The position numbers and the translations under genes were made by a program. Source: Deltaproteobacteria bacterium (lineage in GTDB: Bacteria > Desulfobacterota > Binatia > Binatales > Binataceae). Taken from it: DNA of 64,000 bases. The notes under the pieces are model-generated. The model was not told where the DNA came from. It ran no database searches and saw nothing but the letters and a program-made list of their open reading frames with translations. Location: positions 1 through 64,000 of the forward strand of contig JAJXYF010000039.1 of NCBI GenBank assembly GCA_021780755.1. The letters run 5' to 3'. Shown in pieces: positions 9,937-19,311 of this stretch. Each line of letters starts with the position of its first letter. Position 1 is the stretch's first letter.

Positions 9937-10347
9937 TCAACCGTGGCCGTCGATATAGACGCGGCGGTACTGAAACAGCCACTCGCCGTTGACTTTGCGC
10001 AATTCGTCCTGATAGCGCCCGATCGCTTCGAGCGTCGCCTTGCCGTTCTTCACGTGGTAGTAAGTGAGATAGCAGCCGCCCATTCCGCGGTCGCCCTCGA
10101 CGCGAAAAGTCACGTTGGTCATCATATGGCGGACGTGTGCGTCACCGGCCGAGTTTTTGTACATCGCGGTGAACTTGAGCAACGCGTCGTGGCCCTCGTG
10201 ACGGCCGAGCCGTGGGCTGTCGAAAACGCCGTCGGTCGTAAAGCACTTCACCCAATCGTCATACGGGCCATGATCGATGGTGAAGGCGTAGCGCGCGTAG
10301 AGCTCGCGAATTTGTTCGCGATCGTCGGCCGTCCCGGTTATTGGCAT
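9937..10347 (-). CDS. SnoaL-like/NTF2-fold protein
   Basis: A 136-residue protein with the SnoaL-like NTF2 fold pattern: an N-terminal helix (DREQIRELYARYAFTID), a short segment DWVKCFTTDGVFDSP, then beta strands ending in GEWLFQYRRVYIDG. Members include polyketide cyclases, dehydratases and ring-hydroxylating dioxygenase small subunits; the reaction here is unknown. GGGGGAG precedes the ATG at 10347; the longer frame to 10437 overlaps the upstream gene and lacks similarity. It lies directly downstream of a CaiB-type gene and is probably co-transcribed, suggesting a role on the same CoA-linked pathway. Confidence 0.8.
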   Translation of the reverse strand: MPITGTADDREQIRELYARYAFTIDHGPYDDWVKCFTTDGVFDSPRLGRHEGHDALLKFTAMYKNSAGDAHVRHMMTNVTFRVEGDRGMGGCYLTYYHVKNGKATLEAIGRYQDELRKVNGEWLFQYRRVYIDGHG

Positions 10348-10394
10348 AGCGATTTTCTCCCCCGAATTCCGCTGACGTTGGCGCACCGCAAGGT

Positions 10395-11612
10395 TCAAAT
10401 CACCTCGTCCTCGCGCAGCCGCCCGACCTCGTCCCAACTGTAGCCGAGCAGTTCCGTGAGGATAATTTCCGTGTTCTCGCCCAGCTCCGGCGCGCGCCCG
10501 CGCGCGTTGCCCGGGGTCTTGCTCATGATAATCGGCACGCCGACGAGCTTGGTCTTGCCGATTTCCGGATGGTCGTAATCGACGATGTACTCGTTGGCGA
10601 GGACCTGTTCATCGTCGGGCAAATCGCTGATCGTGTTGACCCGGGTATAGATGAAATCGCCGCCCCGCTTGAGGATCCCCATCCATTCCGCGCGCGGCCT
10701 GGTGACGAACACCTTGTCGAGAATCGCCACCAGCTCGCGATGGTTCTTGCCGCGGACCTTAATGCCGTTGAAGCGCGCGTCGTCGATCAACTCGGGAATT
10801 CCAAGCGCGACGCAGAAATCCTTCCAGTAACGATCGGTCTGGAGCATCCCGAGGCTCAGCCACTTGCCGTCGGCGCACTTGTAATGGTTCCACAGCGGAT
10901 TGTAGGCATCGTCGCGAGTGGAGCGCGGGAACTCATGCCCGAGAATAGTTTTGCTCGAGACGTTGAGTCCCTGCAGGGCGATCATCGAGCCCAGGTGCGA
11001 AGCGTTGACCTCCTGCCCGAGGCCGTAACGCTCGCGCGCGACCAGCGCGGTCATCACGCCATAGGCGAGCATAATCGCGCCCATTTGATCGGCCAGTCCG
11101 CCGTTGAGATAGATCGGATCCTCGGTCGCGACGCTCGCGATATTCATGATTCCCGATCGCGATTGCGCCAGATAGTCGAACGACGGCTCACCGCTGTCGG
11201 GCCCGGCCGGCCCATAGCCCGACGAACTCGCGTAGATGAGCTTGGGGTTGTGCGCGTTGAGGTCCTTGTAGCCCAACCCCAGGCGGTCGGCGACGCCCTT
11301 GCGGAAATTCTGCACGAAGACGTCGCTCTTGGCGGCCAACCGATAGACGATCTCGCGCGCCTCGGGCTTGCTCAGATTGAGAGTGAGGCTTTGCTTATGG
11401 CGATTGTTCGCCTCGAAGTAGAAATTGTGGCCGCTCTTCGCGGTCGCCGCCGATCCCCCGATGGCGAAGATCGACCGTCCCGGATCGCCCTTGTCGCGCT
11501 CCTCGATCTTGATCACCTCAGCGCCCATGTCGGCGAGCATCGTGGTCGCCACCGGGCCCTGTTGCCATATCGTCCAATCGATGACCCGTATACCCTTTAA
11601 TGGTGCGTCCAT
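10395..11612 (-). CDS. CaiB/BaiF family CoA-transferase
   Basis: Class III CoA-transferases move CoA between acyl groups through an enzyme aspartyl anhydride. The 405-residue protein begins MDAPLKGIRVIDWTIWQQGP, with the family motif ADMGAEVIKIE. The segment SGYGPAGPDSGEPSFDYLAQ holds the probable catalytic aspartate (in FDYLAQ). The C-terminus has LGYSWDEVGRLREDEVI, the usual short terminal helix. Length matches the family. It is followed by the SnoaL-like gene and is divergent from comF. Substrates cannot be read from the sequence; bile-acid, carnitine, oxalate and aromatic-acid routes all use this fold. Confidence 0.93.
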   Translation of the reverse strand: MDAPLKGIRVIDWTIWQQGPVATTMLADMGAEVIKIEERDKGDPGRSIFAIGGSAATAKSGHNFYFEANNRHKQSLTLNLSKPEAREIVYRLAAKSDVFVQNFRKGVADRLGLGYKDLNAHNPKLIYASSSGYGPAGPDSGEPSFDYLAQSRSGIMNIASVATEDPIYLNGGLADQMGAIMLAYGVMTALVARERYGLGQEVNASHLGSMIALQGLNVSSKTILGHEFPRSTRDDAYNPLWNHYKCADGKWLSLGMLQTDRYWKDFCVALGIPELIDDARFNGIKVRGKNHRELVAILDKVFVTRPRAEWMGILKRGGDFIYTRVNTISDLPDDEQVLANEYIVDYDHPEIGKTKLVGVPIIMSKTPGNARGRAPELGENTEIILTELLGYSWDEVGRLREDEVI

Positions 11613-11732
11613 GGCGCCTCTATAACACAGAACGCGGAAAATTGACTAGATGGGCGGTACGGTCCCGAGACGCCGCGCGAACCCTACTTGAGTTTGGCGC
11701 CGCAACGCTTCATTTCTATTGATGACGCGCCG

Positions 11733-12515
11733 ATGTTGCATTACCTGATCAATTTCTTCTATCCGCCGCGATGTGCCGCGTGCGACGTACGCCTCGGCTC
11801 CGGCGCAATGCGCCGCCTGTGCGAGCAATGCCACGCAGCTATCGATCGGATGCCGGACGCGCTGTGCGAGATCTGCGGCATTCCGCTGGAAACCAATTGT
11901 TACGACGCGGATGGCACCGAGTGGTGCGTAAAGTGCCGCAGCGCGCCGCCCCATTTCAGCCGCGCGCGCGCCGTCGTCCGTTATCGCCACGACGGCGGTG
12001 ATCGCAATGACGCGGCTGATGGAGGTGACGGGTCCGCCGCGGCGCACCTCAGCGATGTCGTGCCTTCGATCATCCGACGGCACAAATACGGCCTCGATCA
12101 ATCGCTCAGCCATGCGCTTGCGGAATGTCTGGGCGACCAGTTGCCGCTCGGCGAGGCCGACTACGACGTGATTATTCCGGTGCCCTTGCACATCGGACGG
12201 CTGCGCTGGCGCGGCTTCAACCAGGCCGCGATGCTCGCGGTCACCGTGGCGCGCCGGATCGATCGGCCGCTCGACTTGCGCACGCTGGTGCGGGTGCGCG
12301 ACACGCCGCCGCAAACGCGGCAGAACCGCGGCGAGCGCATCAAGAACCTCAAGCGCGCGTTCGCGGTGCGGCGCCCCGCGCGCATCGCCAGCCGCCGCAT
12401 CCTGCTGATCGACGACGTGATGACGACCGGCGCGACCGCCGACGAATGTGCGCGCACGTTACTCGCCGCGGGCGCCCGGCGCGTTGACGTCCTGACCCTG
12501 GCGCGCGCCGTATGA
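11733..12515 (+). CDS. comF: ComF-family phosphoribosyltransferase-like protein
   Basis: A 260-residue ComF/GntX-type protein, linked to DNA uptake or use in competent bacteria, though its biochemical role is unsettled. The N-terminus has a double zinc site, PPRCAACDVRL...LCEQCH and CEICG...CVKC. The C-terminal half is a PRPP-binding phosphoribosyltransferase domain with RILLIDDVMTTGAT near residues 221-234. The ATG at 11733 gives the typical MLHYLINFFYPPRC start; the frame is open to 11688. The stop overlaps the next start by four bases (ATGA), so the two genes are translationally coupled. A DGGDRNDAADGGDGS insert after the zinc region is unusual. Confidence 0.88.
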   Translation: MLHYLINFFYPPRCAACDVRLGSGAMRRLCEQCHAAIDRMPDALCEICGIPLETNCYDADGTEWCVKCRSAPPHFSRARAVVRYRHDGGDRNDAADGGDGSAAAHLSDVVPSIIRRHKYGLDQSLSHALAECLGDQLPLGEADYDVIIPVPLHIGRLRWRGFNQAAMLAVTVARRIDRPLDLRTLVRVRDTPPQTRQNRGERIKNLKRAFAVRRPARIASRRILLIDDVMTTGATADECARTLLAAGARRVDVLTLARAV

Positions 12516-13093
12516 ACCGCGAGCGCCGCGCCACCTGGGAGCAACGGCATCGCGAGGCCACGCGCGGCGAGCCCGAACCGTCGCTAATCGAGATGATGCC
12601 GCTGTTGCCGCCGGGGACCGTCCTCGATATCGCCGCCGGCACCGGCCGCAATTCGATAGCGCTCGCGCGCGCCGGTTGGCGCGTCGTCGCGGCTGATTTC
12701 TCCGTAACGGGACTGCGCGCGCTGGCTAGCATCGCAGATCGCGAGGACTTGAAAATTGTTGCGGTGGTTGCGGACCTCGAGGGAACGTTCCCCTTCCGCC
12801 CCAAGGCTTTCGACGTGATTCTTAACATCAGCTATCTCGATCGTGCGCTTATTCCGCAGCTCAAGTCGGCGCTGCGTCCAGGCGGCGCGATTTTCTTCGA
12901 TACCTTTCTGATCGATGAAGCCGATCAAGCGGGCCACGGGCATCTGCGCAACACACGCTTCACCCTCGATCACTATGAATTGCGCACGCTGCTCGACGGC
13001 CTCGAACTGCTTCGCTATCGCGAGGGTCTGGTGGTCTATCCGACCGGCAAACGCGCCTGGCGTGCGACCGCACTGGCGCGGCGCAGGAACTGA
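12512..13093 (+). CDS. Class I SAM-dependent methyltransferase
   Basis: A 193-residue Rossmann-fold methyltransferase. Motif I is VLDIAAGTGRNSIALA near residues 36-51, followed by VVAADFS (acidic ribose-binding position) and FDVILNISYLDRAL in the motif IV region. The short size and TWEQRHRE N-terminus recall TehB/UbiE-type small methyltransferases. It overlaps comF by four bases and precedes purM by six, so it is part of a tight operon. Its substrate is unknown. Confidence 0.85.
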   Translation: MNRERRATWEQRHREATRGEPEPSLIEMMPLLPPGTVLDIAAGTGRNSIALARAGWRVVAADFSVTGLRALASIADREDLKIVAVVADLEGTFPFRPKAFDVILNISYLDRALIPQLKSALRPGGAIFFDTFLIDEADQAGHGHLRNTRFTLDHYELRTLLDGLELLRYREGLVVYPTGKRAWRATALARRRN

Positions 13094-13099
13094 ATCGCG

Positions 13100-14137
13100 A
13101 TGGCTGCGCGACTGACCTACAAATCCGCCGGCGTCGATATCGACCTGAAGGAGCGCCTGATTCCGCTCTTCGGCCGCCTCGCCGGCGCGACCCGTGGCGC
13201 GCAGGTGCTGGAGGGCATCGGCGGCTTCGGCGCGATCATCGGACTCGACGGCGCCCGGGGAATGAAGACACCGGTGCTGGTCGCGGGCACCGACGGCGTC
13301 GGGACCAAACTCAAAATTGCGTTTGCGACGGGCCGCCACGACACCATCGGCATCGACTGCGTCGCGATGTGCGTCAATGACATCGTATGTCATAACGCAC
13401 GGCCGCTTTTCTTCCTCGATTACATCGGCTGCGGCAAGCTCAACCAAAGACTCGCGCTGGCAATCGTAAAGGGTGTCGCCAAGGGTTGCGCGCAGGCTGG
13501 GATGGCGCTGGTCGGCGGCGAGACCGCGCAGATGCCCGGCCTTTACCGGCCCGGCGAATACGATCTGGCCGGCTTCGCGGTCGGTCTGGTCGATCGCTCC
13601 CGCATCCCGAATCCCGCGAAAATGCGCGCCGGCGATGCCGTCATCGGGCTCGCGTCGGTCGGTCTCCACTCCAACGGCTATTCGCTGGCACGGAAAGTTC
13701 TGATCGAGCGTGCGAAGCTTAAACTCAACGCGCGCGTGGCAGAACTCGGCTGCGCGCTCGGCGACGAGTTGCTCCGCCCAACGCGCATTTACGTGAAGAC
13801 CGCGCTGGAACTGTTCGATCGCTTCAAGATCAAGGGTCTCGCCAATATCACCGGCGGCGGCATCATCGAGAATCTCCCGCGCGTGATGCCCAAGGATCTG
13901 CACGCTAACATCCGGCGTGGCTCATGGACGGTTCCGCCGATCTTCGACCTCATCGGGCGGCTGGGCAAAATCGAACAATCCGAAATGGACCGCACGTTCA
14001 ATAACGGACTCGGGATGGTTGCGATCGCGGCGCGCGATCAGGGCGAGGCCGTGGTGAAACATCTGCGCTCGCGCAAACAGCGCGCGTTCATCATCGGTGA
14101 ACTCGTGCGCGGGCCGCGCGGCGTCACGATCGCATGA
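13100..14137 (+). CDS. purM: Phosphoribosylformylglycinamidine cyclo-ligase
   Basis: PurM (AIR synthetase) closes the imidazole ring of the purine precursor, using ATP to turn FGAM into AIR. The 345-residue protein has family-typical length and motifs: YKSAGVDIDLKE at the N-terminus, VAGTDGVGTKLKIAF, GIDCVAMCVNDI, LVGGETAQMPGLY, and VGLHSNGYSLAR. The C-terminal half has NITGGGIIENLPRV and FNNGLGMV. It stands seven bases before the start of purN, the usual partner and the third step of the same pathway, so the two are surely co-expressed. Confidence 0.97.
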   Translation: MAARLTYKSAGVDIDLKERLIPLFGRLAGATRGAQVLEGIGGFGAIIGLDGARGMKTPVLVAGTDGVGTKLKIAFATGRHDTIGIDCVAMCVNDIVCHNARPLFFLDYIGCGKLNQRLALAIVKGVAKGCAQAGMALVGGETAQMPGLYRPGEYDLAGFAVGLVDRSRIPNPAKMRAGDAVIGLASVGLHSNGYSLARKVLIERAKLKLNARVAELGCALGDELLRPTRIYVKTALELFDRFKIKGLANITGGGIIENLPRVMPKDLHANIRRGSWTVPPIFDLIGRLGKIEQSEMDRTFNNGLGMVAIAARDQGEAVVKHLRSRKQRAFIIGELVRGPRGVTIA

Positions 14138-14144
14138 GCGTCCA

Positions 14145-14828
14145 ATGACCACCGCCGCGACCAATGCCCCGCCGCCAGTGAAACTCGGCGTGCTCATTTC
14201 GGGCGAAGGCACCAATCTGCAAGCCATCATCGACGCGATCGATCGCGATGAACTCGAGGCCGAAATTCGCGTGGTGATCTCGAACAAGGCCGCCGCGGGC
14301 GGCCTCGAACGCGCCCGCCGTCACGCTATTCCGGCCGAATTCATTGACCATCGCGGCTTTGCGTCGCGCGAGGATTTCGATCGCGCGATCGTGGCCTCAC
14401 TGCACGCGCACGGCGTTGAACTGGTGGTCTGCGCCGGCTTCATGCGACTACTTTCGCCCGTAATGATCGCCGCGTTTCGCGATCGCATCATGAATATCCA
14501 TCCGGCGCTCTGCCCCGCGTTCCCCGGCATCGACGCGCAACGCCAGGCGCTCGACTATGGCGTGCGGTTCTCCGGATGCACGGTCTTTTTCGTTACCGAG
14601 GGCATCGATGACGGCCCCGTGATCGTGCAGGCGGTCGTCCCGGTCCACCAGGATGACGACGAAGCGACGCTTGCCGCGCGGATCCACGCCGAGGAGCATC
14701 GCATCTACCCGCACGCGATCCGCCTCTACCAGCAGGGGCGCCTGGAAGTGCGCGGGCGCAGGGTTTACATTCGCGACGCGCCGCCCATCGGCGACCCCGC
14801 CGCCATCATCAACCCGCGCATCCCCTGA
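14145..14828 (+). CDS. purN: Phosphoribosylglycinamide formyltransferase
   Basis: PurN transfers formyl from 10-formyl-tetrahydrofolate to GAR in purine synthesis. The 227-residue protein has VLISGEGTNLQAIIDAI at the N-terminus, the catalytic Asn and His in MNIHPALCPAFPG, and the catalytic Asp in GIDDGPVIVQ. The family motif usually reads GCTVHFV; here it is GCTVFFV, losing a conserved but probably non-essential histidine. The start at 14145 gives the standard N-terminus; the frame is open upstream inside purM. The stop is followed directly by the glycosyltransferase gene. Confidence 0.95.
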   Translation: MTTAATNAPPPVKLGVLISGEGTNLQAIIDAIDRDELEAEIRVVISNKAAAGGLERARRHAIPAEFIDHRGFASREDFDRAIVASLHAHGVELVVCAGFMRLLSPVMIAAFRDRIMNIHPALCPAFPGIDAQRQALDYGVRFSGCTVFFVTEGIDDGPVIVQAVVPVHQDDDEATLAARIHAEEHRIYPHAIRLYQQGRLEVRGRRVYIRDAPPIGDPAAIINPRIP

Positions 14829-14829
14829 C

Positions 14830-15513
14830 TTGAAGCTCTCCGTCATCGTGCCGATGCTCAACGAGGAAGGCGCGATCGTCGCGACCCTCGACGCCCTTCG
14901 CATCGGTGCGCCGGCAGCCGAGCTAATCGTGGTTGACGGCGGCAGCACCGACCGCAGTATCGAAACCGCACGCCCACGATGCGACCGGCTGATCGAAGGC
15001 CCGCGCGGCCGCGCTCGTCAGATGAATGCCGGTGCGGCGGCGGCATCGCCCGGCGACGCGATCACCTTCGTGCATGCCGATACGGTCGTTCCGGTTACCT
15101 TTGCGCGTGACATCGAAGCGGCGCTCAACGACCGACGCGTCGCAGGCGGCCGTTTCGACGTCGCATTCGACGTTCACACCCCCGCTCTCGAGCTGGTCGC
15201 CGCGATGATCAGTTTGCGCTCGCGAGCCTTCCGATCGGCCACCGGCGACCAGGCGATCTTCGTGCGCCGGGAAGTCTTCGAGCGGCTCGGCGGCTATGCC
15301 GATGTCGAGATCTGCGAGGATGTCGATTTCGCCCGCCGGATGCGCCGCACGGGCCCCGTCGCCTGCCTTCGTTCGCGCGTCATCACCTCGTCGCGCCGAT
15401 GGCGCAGCGATGGCATCCTCCGCACCGTCCTGAAGATGTGGCTGATAAAGTCACTGTTCCTCGCCGGCGTCTCACCCGCGTGGCTCAAGCGCCATTACGC
15501 CGACACTCGTTAG
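14830..15513 (+). CDS. Glycosyltransferase family 2, TIGR04283-like
   Basis: A 227-residue GT-A-fold transferase. LSVIVPMLNEEGAI opens the nucleotide-binding region, followed by LIVVDGGSTDRS and the metal-binding FVHADT (DxD-like). RGRARQMNAGA and ICEDVDFARRMRRTG match the TIGR04283 group, which is often linked to rSAM/selenodomain gene sets; no such gene is visible here. The likely start is TTG at 14830, one base after the purN stop, since the upstream frame lies inside purN. Sugar donor and acceptor are unknown. Confidence 0.85.
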   Translation: MKLSVIVPMLNEEGAIVATLDALRIGAPAAELIVVDGGSTDRSIETARPRCDRLIEGPRGRARQMNAGAAAASPGDAITFVHADTVVPVTFARDIEAALNDRRVAGGRFDVAFDVHTPALELVAAMISLRSRAFRSATGDQAIFVRREVFERLGGYADVEICEDVDFARRMRRTGPVACLRSRVITSSRRWRSDGILRTVLKMWLIKSLFLAGVSPAWLKRHYADTR

Positions 15514-15569
15514 AGCGGGGGCTTGCGGCGCAATGCCGCGCACGGGAAAATAAAGACAAAAGGAATGCC

Positions 15570-15833
15570 GTGGCGAAAGTTCAAGTCTATACAACGACCT
15601 ATTGCCCGTTCTGCACGCGCGCCAAGTCCCTGCTCAAGCATAAGGGTGTGGCCTTCGAGGAAATCGATGTCACCGATGACGACGAATTGCGGCAGAAAAT
15701 GGTGCATCTGGCAGGCGGACGGCGTACCGTGCCTGAGATTTTTATCAACGACAAGATAATCGGCGGCTATGACGAACTTCGCGCGCTGGAAAGCAAGGGT
15801 GAACTCGACGCACTGCTTGCCGAACCTGGCTGA
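15570..15833 (+). CDS. grxC: Glutaredoxin 3-type protein
   Basis: A small thiol oxidoreductase that uses glutathione to reduce protein disulfides. The 87-residue protein has the dithiol active site YCPFC near residues 11-15, the cis-proline region RTVPEIF and the glutathione-contact IIGGYDEL. The GTG start at 15570 follows AAGGA; the longer frame lies inside the glycosyltransferase gene. A glutamate-cysteine ligase gene about 2.1 kb downstream fits a glutathione-using cell. Confidence 0.93.
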   Translation: MAKVQVYTTTYCPFCTRAKSLLKHKGVAFEEIDVTDDDELRQKMVHLAGGRRTVPEIFINDKIIGGYDELRALESKGELDALLAEPG

Positions 15834-15896
15834 TTCGCATCGGCACGCCAACTCGAACCTCAAAGGCGCATACGCCAACCAAACGGAATCCACGCA

Positions 15897-16178
15897 GTGA
15901 GCGACGAATACGACAGCGAGCGCTTTCCCGGGAATTTTTATTCCGGGCTGATTGTGATCCTTGATGCGGTCCGCGGCCGCGGTCTGGTACGCACCCGCAG
16001 CGGACGCGAGATTCCCTTCGAATTTCCCTTCGTGTCCGTGGTCGGCGCGCCCATCGGGGGACGCGCACCGGGTATCGAATTCCTTCGCGAGGGCGACAGT
16101 GTCGGCTTCGACGTTGGCTGGACCTCCAAGGGCCTGCGCATCACTTCGATCAAGCCGGCCGATCGCACCGGCGGGTGA
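15897..16178 (+). CDS. Small hypothetical beta-rich protein (93 aa)
   Basis: The protein starts with GTG (MSDEYDSERFPGNFYSG) and reads as short beta strands: IVILDAVRGRGLVRT, SGREIPFEFPFVSVVG, EFLREGDSVGFDVGW and GLRITSIKPA. The layout, including a G-R-G-LVRT turn and a 'regions of high x, design strand' pattern, resembles a small OB or cold-shock-like barrel, but key RNP motifs are absent. The family is not recognised. It follows the glutaredoxin gene by 63 bases and converges on glpK. Confidence 0.6.
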   Translation: MSDEYDSERFPGNFYSGLIVILDAVRGRGLVRTRSGREIPFEFPFVSVVGAPIGGRAPGIEFLREGDSVGFDVGWTSKGLRITSIKPADRTGG

Positions 16179-16285
16179 TTTTGCACGGGATTGCCGTTGC
16201 GCATACGCGACAGTTGCAATTTAGTCAGATTCTCCGAGACGCACTTTCGCCGCATGTGGTATGCTTGCACTACTGAGCGGTTCGC

Positions 16286-17770
16286 CTATGTGCGGCTGAG
16301 GGTTCGTGAAACCGCCTCGCGCCATCCCGCCAGCAGGCGCTCCCGCTCGGCGCCCTTCATCCGTGGCCGAAACGCACGGTCGAGTCCGCGCAGCGCCTTG
16401 AGATCGCTGCCGGACCGCCACACACCCGTCGCGATGCCCGCCAGGATAGCGGCGCCCAGGACGGTCGTCTCCGCCATCGAGGGTCGCCGCACCGGACGCC
16501 CGAAAAGGTCGGCCTGAAACTGCATCAGGTAGTCGTTGGCCGCCGCACCGCCATCAACGCGCAACTCCGCGATTCGATTGCCGCTGTCCTGCTCCATCGC
16601 GACCAGCAGGTCGTGGACCTGGTAGACGATACTGTCGAGCGTGGCGCGCACCAGGTCGGCTCGGGTGGTGCCGCGGGTGAGGCCGAAGATCGCGCCGCGC
16701 GCACCGCTATCCCAATACGGTGCGCCCAGACCGACGAACGCCGGCACGAAGTAAGGGGCGGTGCGGTCGGTACTGCGCATCGCGAGCGCGTGCGAATCGG
16801 ATGACTTCGCAATCAGCTTGAGTTCGTCGCGCAGCCATTGCACCGCCGCTCCCGCGATGAAGACCGAGCCTTCCAACGCATAGGCGGATTCCCCTTTCGC
16901 GCCGAGCGCGACCGTACTGATCAGCCGATGATGCGATCGCGGTCGCACCGCGCCGGTGTTCATAAGTAGAAAGGCGCCCGTGCCGTAAGTTACCTTCGCG
17001 TCGCCAACATCGACTCCGCCCTGCCCGAACAGCGCCGCCTGCTGGTCGCCGATGCTCGCCGCGATCGGGATGGCGCGGTCGCCGAAGATGCCAGCGGCCG
17101 TCTCGGCCAGCGGCCCGCGCGAGGGCACCGGCGTCGCCAGCATGGCGGGCGGCACGTCGAGCAATTCGAGCATCGCGGGATCCCATTGCAGACGCTCGAG
17201 GTTGAGCATCAGGGTGCGCGAGGCGTTGGTGAAATCGGTGACGAAGCTCGCGCCGCGCGACAGTTTGAAGATGAGCCAGGTGTCGATGGTGCCGAAGCAG
17301 AGCTCACCGCGACGCGCCCGCCGCCGCAATACCGGTTGATCGTCGAGCAGCCATTTGAGCTTGGTGCCCGAGAAGTACGGATCGACCAGTAGCCCGGTCC
17401 GTTCGGTGACCTCGGCTTCACGGTCGCGCAGGCGGTCGCAGATGTCGGCGCCGCGCCGGCATTGCCACACGATCGCGCGATGCAGCGGACGGGCGGTCTT
17501 GCGTTCCCACACCACGAAAGTTTCGCGCTGGTTGGTAAGGCCGATCGCCGCGAGGTCACCGGCGCGCAGCCGGGCCTTGGCGATCGCCTCACGTCCGAGC
17601 TTGACGACAGATCGATAAATTTGTTCGGCGTCGTGCTCGACCCATCCGGGACGCGGGTAGAATTGCCGGACCTCGCCGTATGCGCGCGCGCGAATGCGCC
17701 CGCCCGCGTCGATCACCATCACGGTGGTACCGGTCGTTCCCTGGTCGATCGCGAGCACGCATTGAGCCAT
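16286..17770 (-). CDS. glpK: Glycerol kinase
   Basis: GlpK phosphorylates glycerol to sn-glycerol 3-phosphate with ATP. The 494-residue protein has the FGGY-kinase layout: LAIDQGTTGTTVMVID phosphate-1 loop at the N-terminus, GLTNQRETFVVWE, the central SIGDQQAALFGQG, and the C-terminal ELRVDGGAAANDYLMQFQADLFG adenosine region (shown in parts). GGAGG precedes the ATG. No glpF or glpD is adjacent, so it stands alone. It converges on the small beta-rich gene and is divergent from the glutamate-cysteine ligase gene. Confidence 0.96.
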   Translation of the reverse strand: MAQCVLAIDQGTTGTTVMVIDAGGRIRARAYGEVRQFYPRPGWVEHDAEQIYRSVVKLGREAIAKARLRAGDLAAIGLTNQRETFVVWERKTARPLHRAIVWQCRRGADICDRLRDREAEVTERTGLLVDPYFSGTKLKWLLDDQPVLRRRARRGELCFGTIDTWLIFKLSRGASFVTDFTNASRTLMLNLERLQWDPAMLELLDVPPAMLATPVPSRGPLAETAAGIFGDRAIPIAASIGDQQAALFGQGGVDVGDAKVTYGTGAFLLMNTGAVRPRSHHRLISTVALGAKGESAYALEGSVFIAGAAVQWLRDELKLIAKSSDSHALAMRSTDRTAPYFVPAFVGLGAPYWDSGARGAIFGLTRGTTRADLVRATLDSIVYQVHDLLVAMEQDSGNRIAELRVDGGAAANDYLMQFQADLFGRPVRRPSMAETTVLGAAILAGIATGVWRSGSDLKALRGLDRAFRPRMKGAERERLLAGWREAVSRTLSRT

Positions 17771-17946
17771 CGCCGGAACCTCCGCGCCGCAACGTTAGGA
17801 GAGCGGCCCGCGACGCGCAAGCGGCGCGCGATAGCGGCTTGCCTAAACGACCTTGCGAAGCCATTATAGGCGCGCTATCGAGGCGCTAGTCCTTTGATGC
17901 AACCGGGAATTTCTTCAATTCCAATTGCGATCCGGGCGTGAGACTG

Positions 17947-19311
17947 ATGAGTGAGCCGCTTGAGAAAAAAGAGGAACTGATCCGCTATTTCAGCAGCGGC
18001 GCCAAGCCGCGTGATCAATGGCGGGTCGGCACCGAGTACGAAAAGGTGATGGTCTCCGTGCGCGACGGGCGCGCCCTGCCCTTTTCCGGACCGGCCGGCG
18101 TCGAGGAAATCATGCGCCGCCTGATCGAACGCTATGGCTACGAAGCCGACGACGAGCACGGCCGCATCATCGCGCTCAAGGGCGAGCGTGCACCGATTAC
18201 GATCGAGCCGGGCGGCCAGATCGAACTGTCCGGCGAGCAATGCGAAACGATCCATTGCGCCCATCTCGAATTCACGCGCCACGCCGCCCAATTGCTCGAA
18301 ATCGGTCATCAGATCGGCGCCACGGTTCTGGGTCTTGGCATCCAGCCGGTGAGCCGCATCGACGAGATCGAACTGTTGCCGAAAGAGCGCTACCACATCA
18401 TGTATCCGTACATGGCGCGCAAGGGGCGGCTCGGCCAGCGCATGATGAAGCAGACCGCCGGCGTCCAGGCAAATCTCGACTACCACGACGAGGCCGATGC
18501 CATTCGCAAGCTGCGCGTGAGCATGGGAATGGTTCCGCTGCTCTATGCGACGTTCGCCAACTCTCCCATCTCTGACGGCGCGCTCAATGGCTTCCAGAGC
18601 TACCGCGGCCAAATCTGGGCGGATACCGACAACGACCGCTGCGGCGTTCCCGCCTTCATCTTTCGCGATGACGCGGGCTTCGAGGACTACACCGAGTACG
18701 CACTCGACGTGCCGATGTATTTCCTCATTCGCGACCATCGCTATATCAATCTGACGACGCCGCCCGGCATAACTTTTCGCCAATACATGGAGCGCGGCTG
18801 GAACGGACAGCGCGCTACGATCGAGGACTGGTCGCATCATCTGACCACGATCTTCACCGAGGTCCGCCTCAAGAAATACGTCGAGGTGCGCACCGCGGAC
18901 AGCCAGCCACCCGCGCTGATGCTGGCGCTGCCGGCGCTGCTCAAGGGAATTTTGTACGATGACGACTGCATGTCCGCGGCCTGGGACCTGGTCAAGCGGT
19001 GGAGCTACGACGAGCGCCTTCAATTGACCGCGATGGCGAACAAGGCCGGACTCGAGGCGCGCGCCGGGCGCATCACGTTCAAGGAACTGGCACTGGAACT
19101 ATTAAATATCGCAACTACCGGCCTGGTGCGCCTGAAAGCATTGAATGAACGGGGCGAGGATGAGAGCATTTATCTTGCCCGGCTGACCGATCTGGTGCGC
19201 AGCGGACATTCGCCGGCAAGCCTGGCGATCGAGAACTGGAAGGGGCGTTGGAACTACGACGTGCGGCGGTTGGTCGAGGGAACCGCATACGAGGCCGAGG
19301 CGGCGTTTTGA
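17947..19311 (+). CDS. gshA: Glutamate-cysteine ligase, GCS2/plant-like type
   Basis: This enzyme joins glutamate and cysteine with ATP, the first step of glutathione synthesis. The 454-residue sequence starts MSEPLEKKEELIRYF, with the substrate-site VGTEYEKVMV and later RAPITIEPGGQIELSG, both typical of the proteobacterial/plant GCS2 class. It continues with YHIMYPYMARKG and VEVRTADSQPPALM. ATG 17947 is preferred over GTG 17938. The GspC-like gene starts immediately after its stop (TGAATG), so the two are transcribed together despite unrelated functions. Confidence 0.92.
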   Translation: MSEPLEKKEELIRYFSSGAKPRDQWRVGTEYEKVMVSVRDGRALPFSGPAGVEEIMRRLIERYGYEADDEHGRIIALKGERAPITIEPGGQIELSGEQCETIHCAHLEFTRHAAQLLEIGHQIGATVLGLGIQPVSRIDEIELLPKERYHIMYPYMARKGRLGQRMMKQTAGVQANLDYHDEADAIRKLRVSMGMVPLLYATFANSPISDGALNGFQSYRGQIWADTDNDRCGVPAFIFRDDAGFEDYTEYALDVPMYFLIRDHRYINLTTPPGITFRQYMERGWNGQRATIEDWSHHLTTIFTEVRLKKYVEVRTADSQPPALMLALPALLKGILYDDDCMSAAWDLVKRWSYDERLQLTAMANKAGLEARAGRITFKELALELLNIATTGLVRLKALNERGEDESIYLARLTDLVRSGHSPASLAIENWKGRWNYDVRRLVEGTAYEAEAAF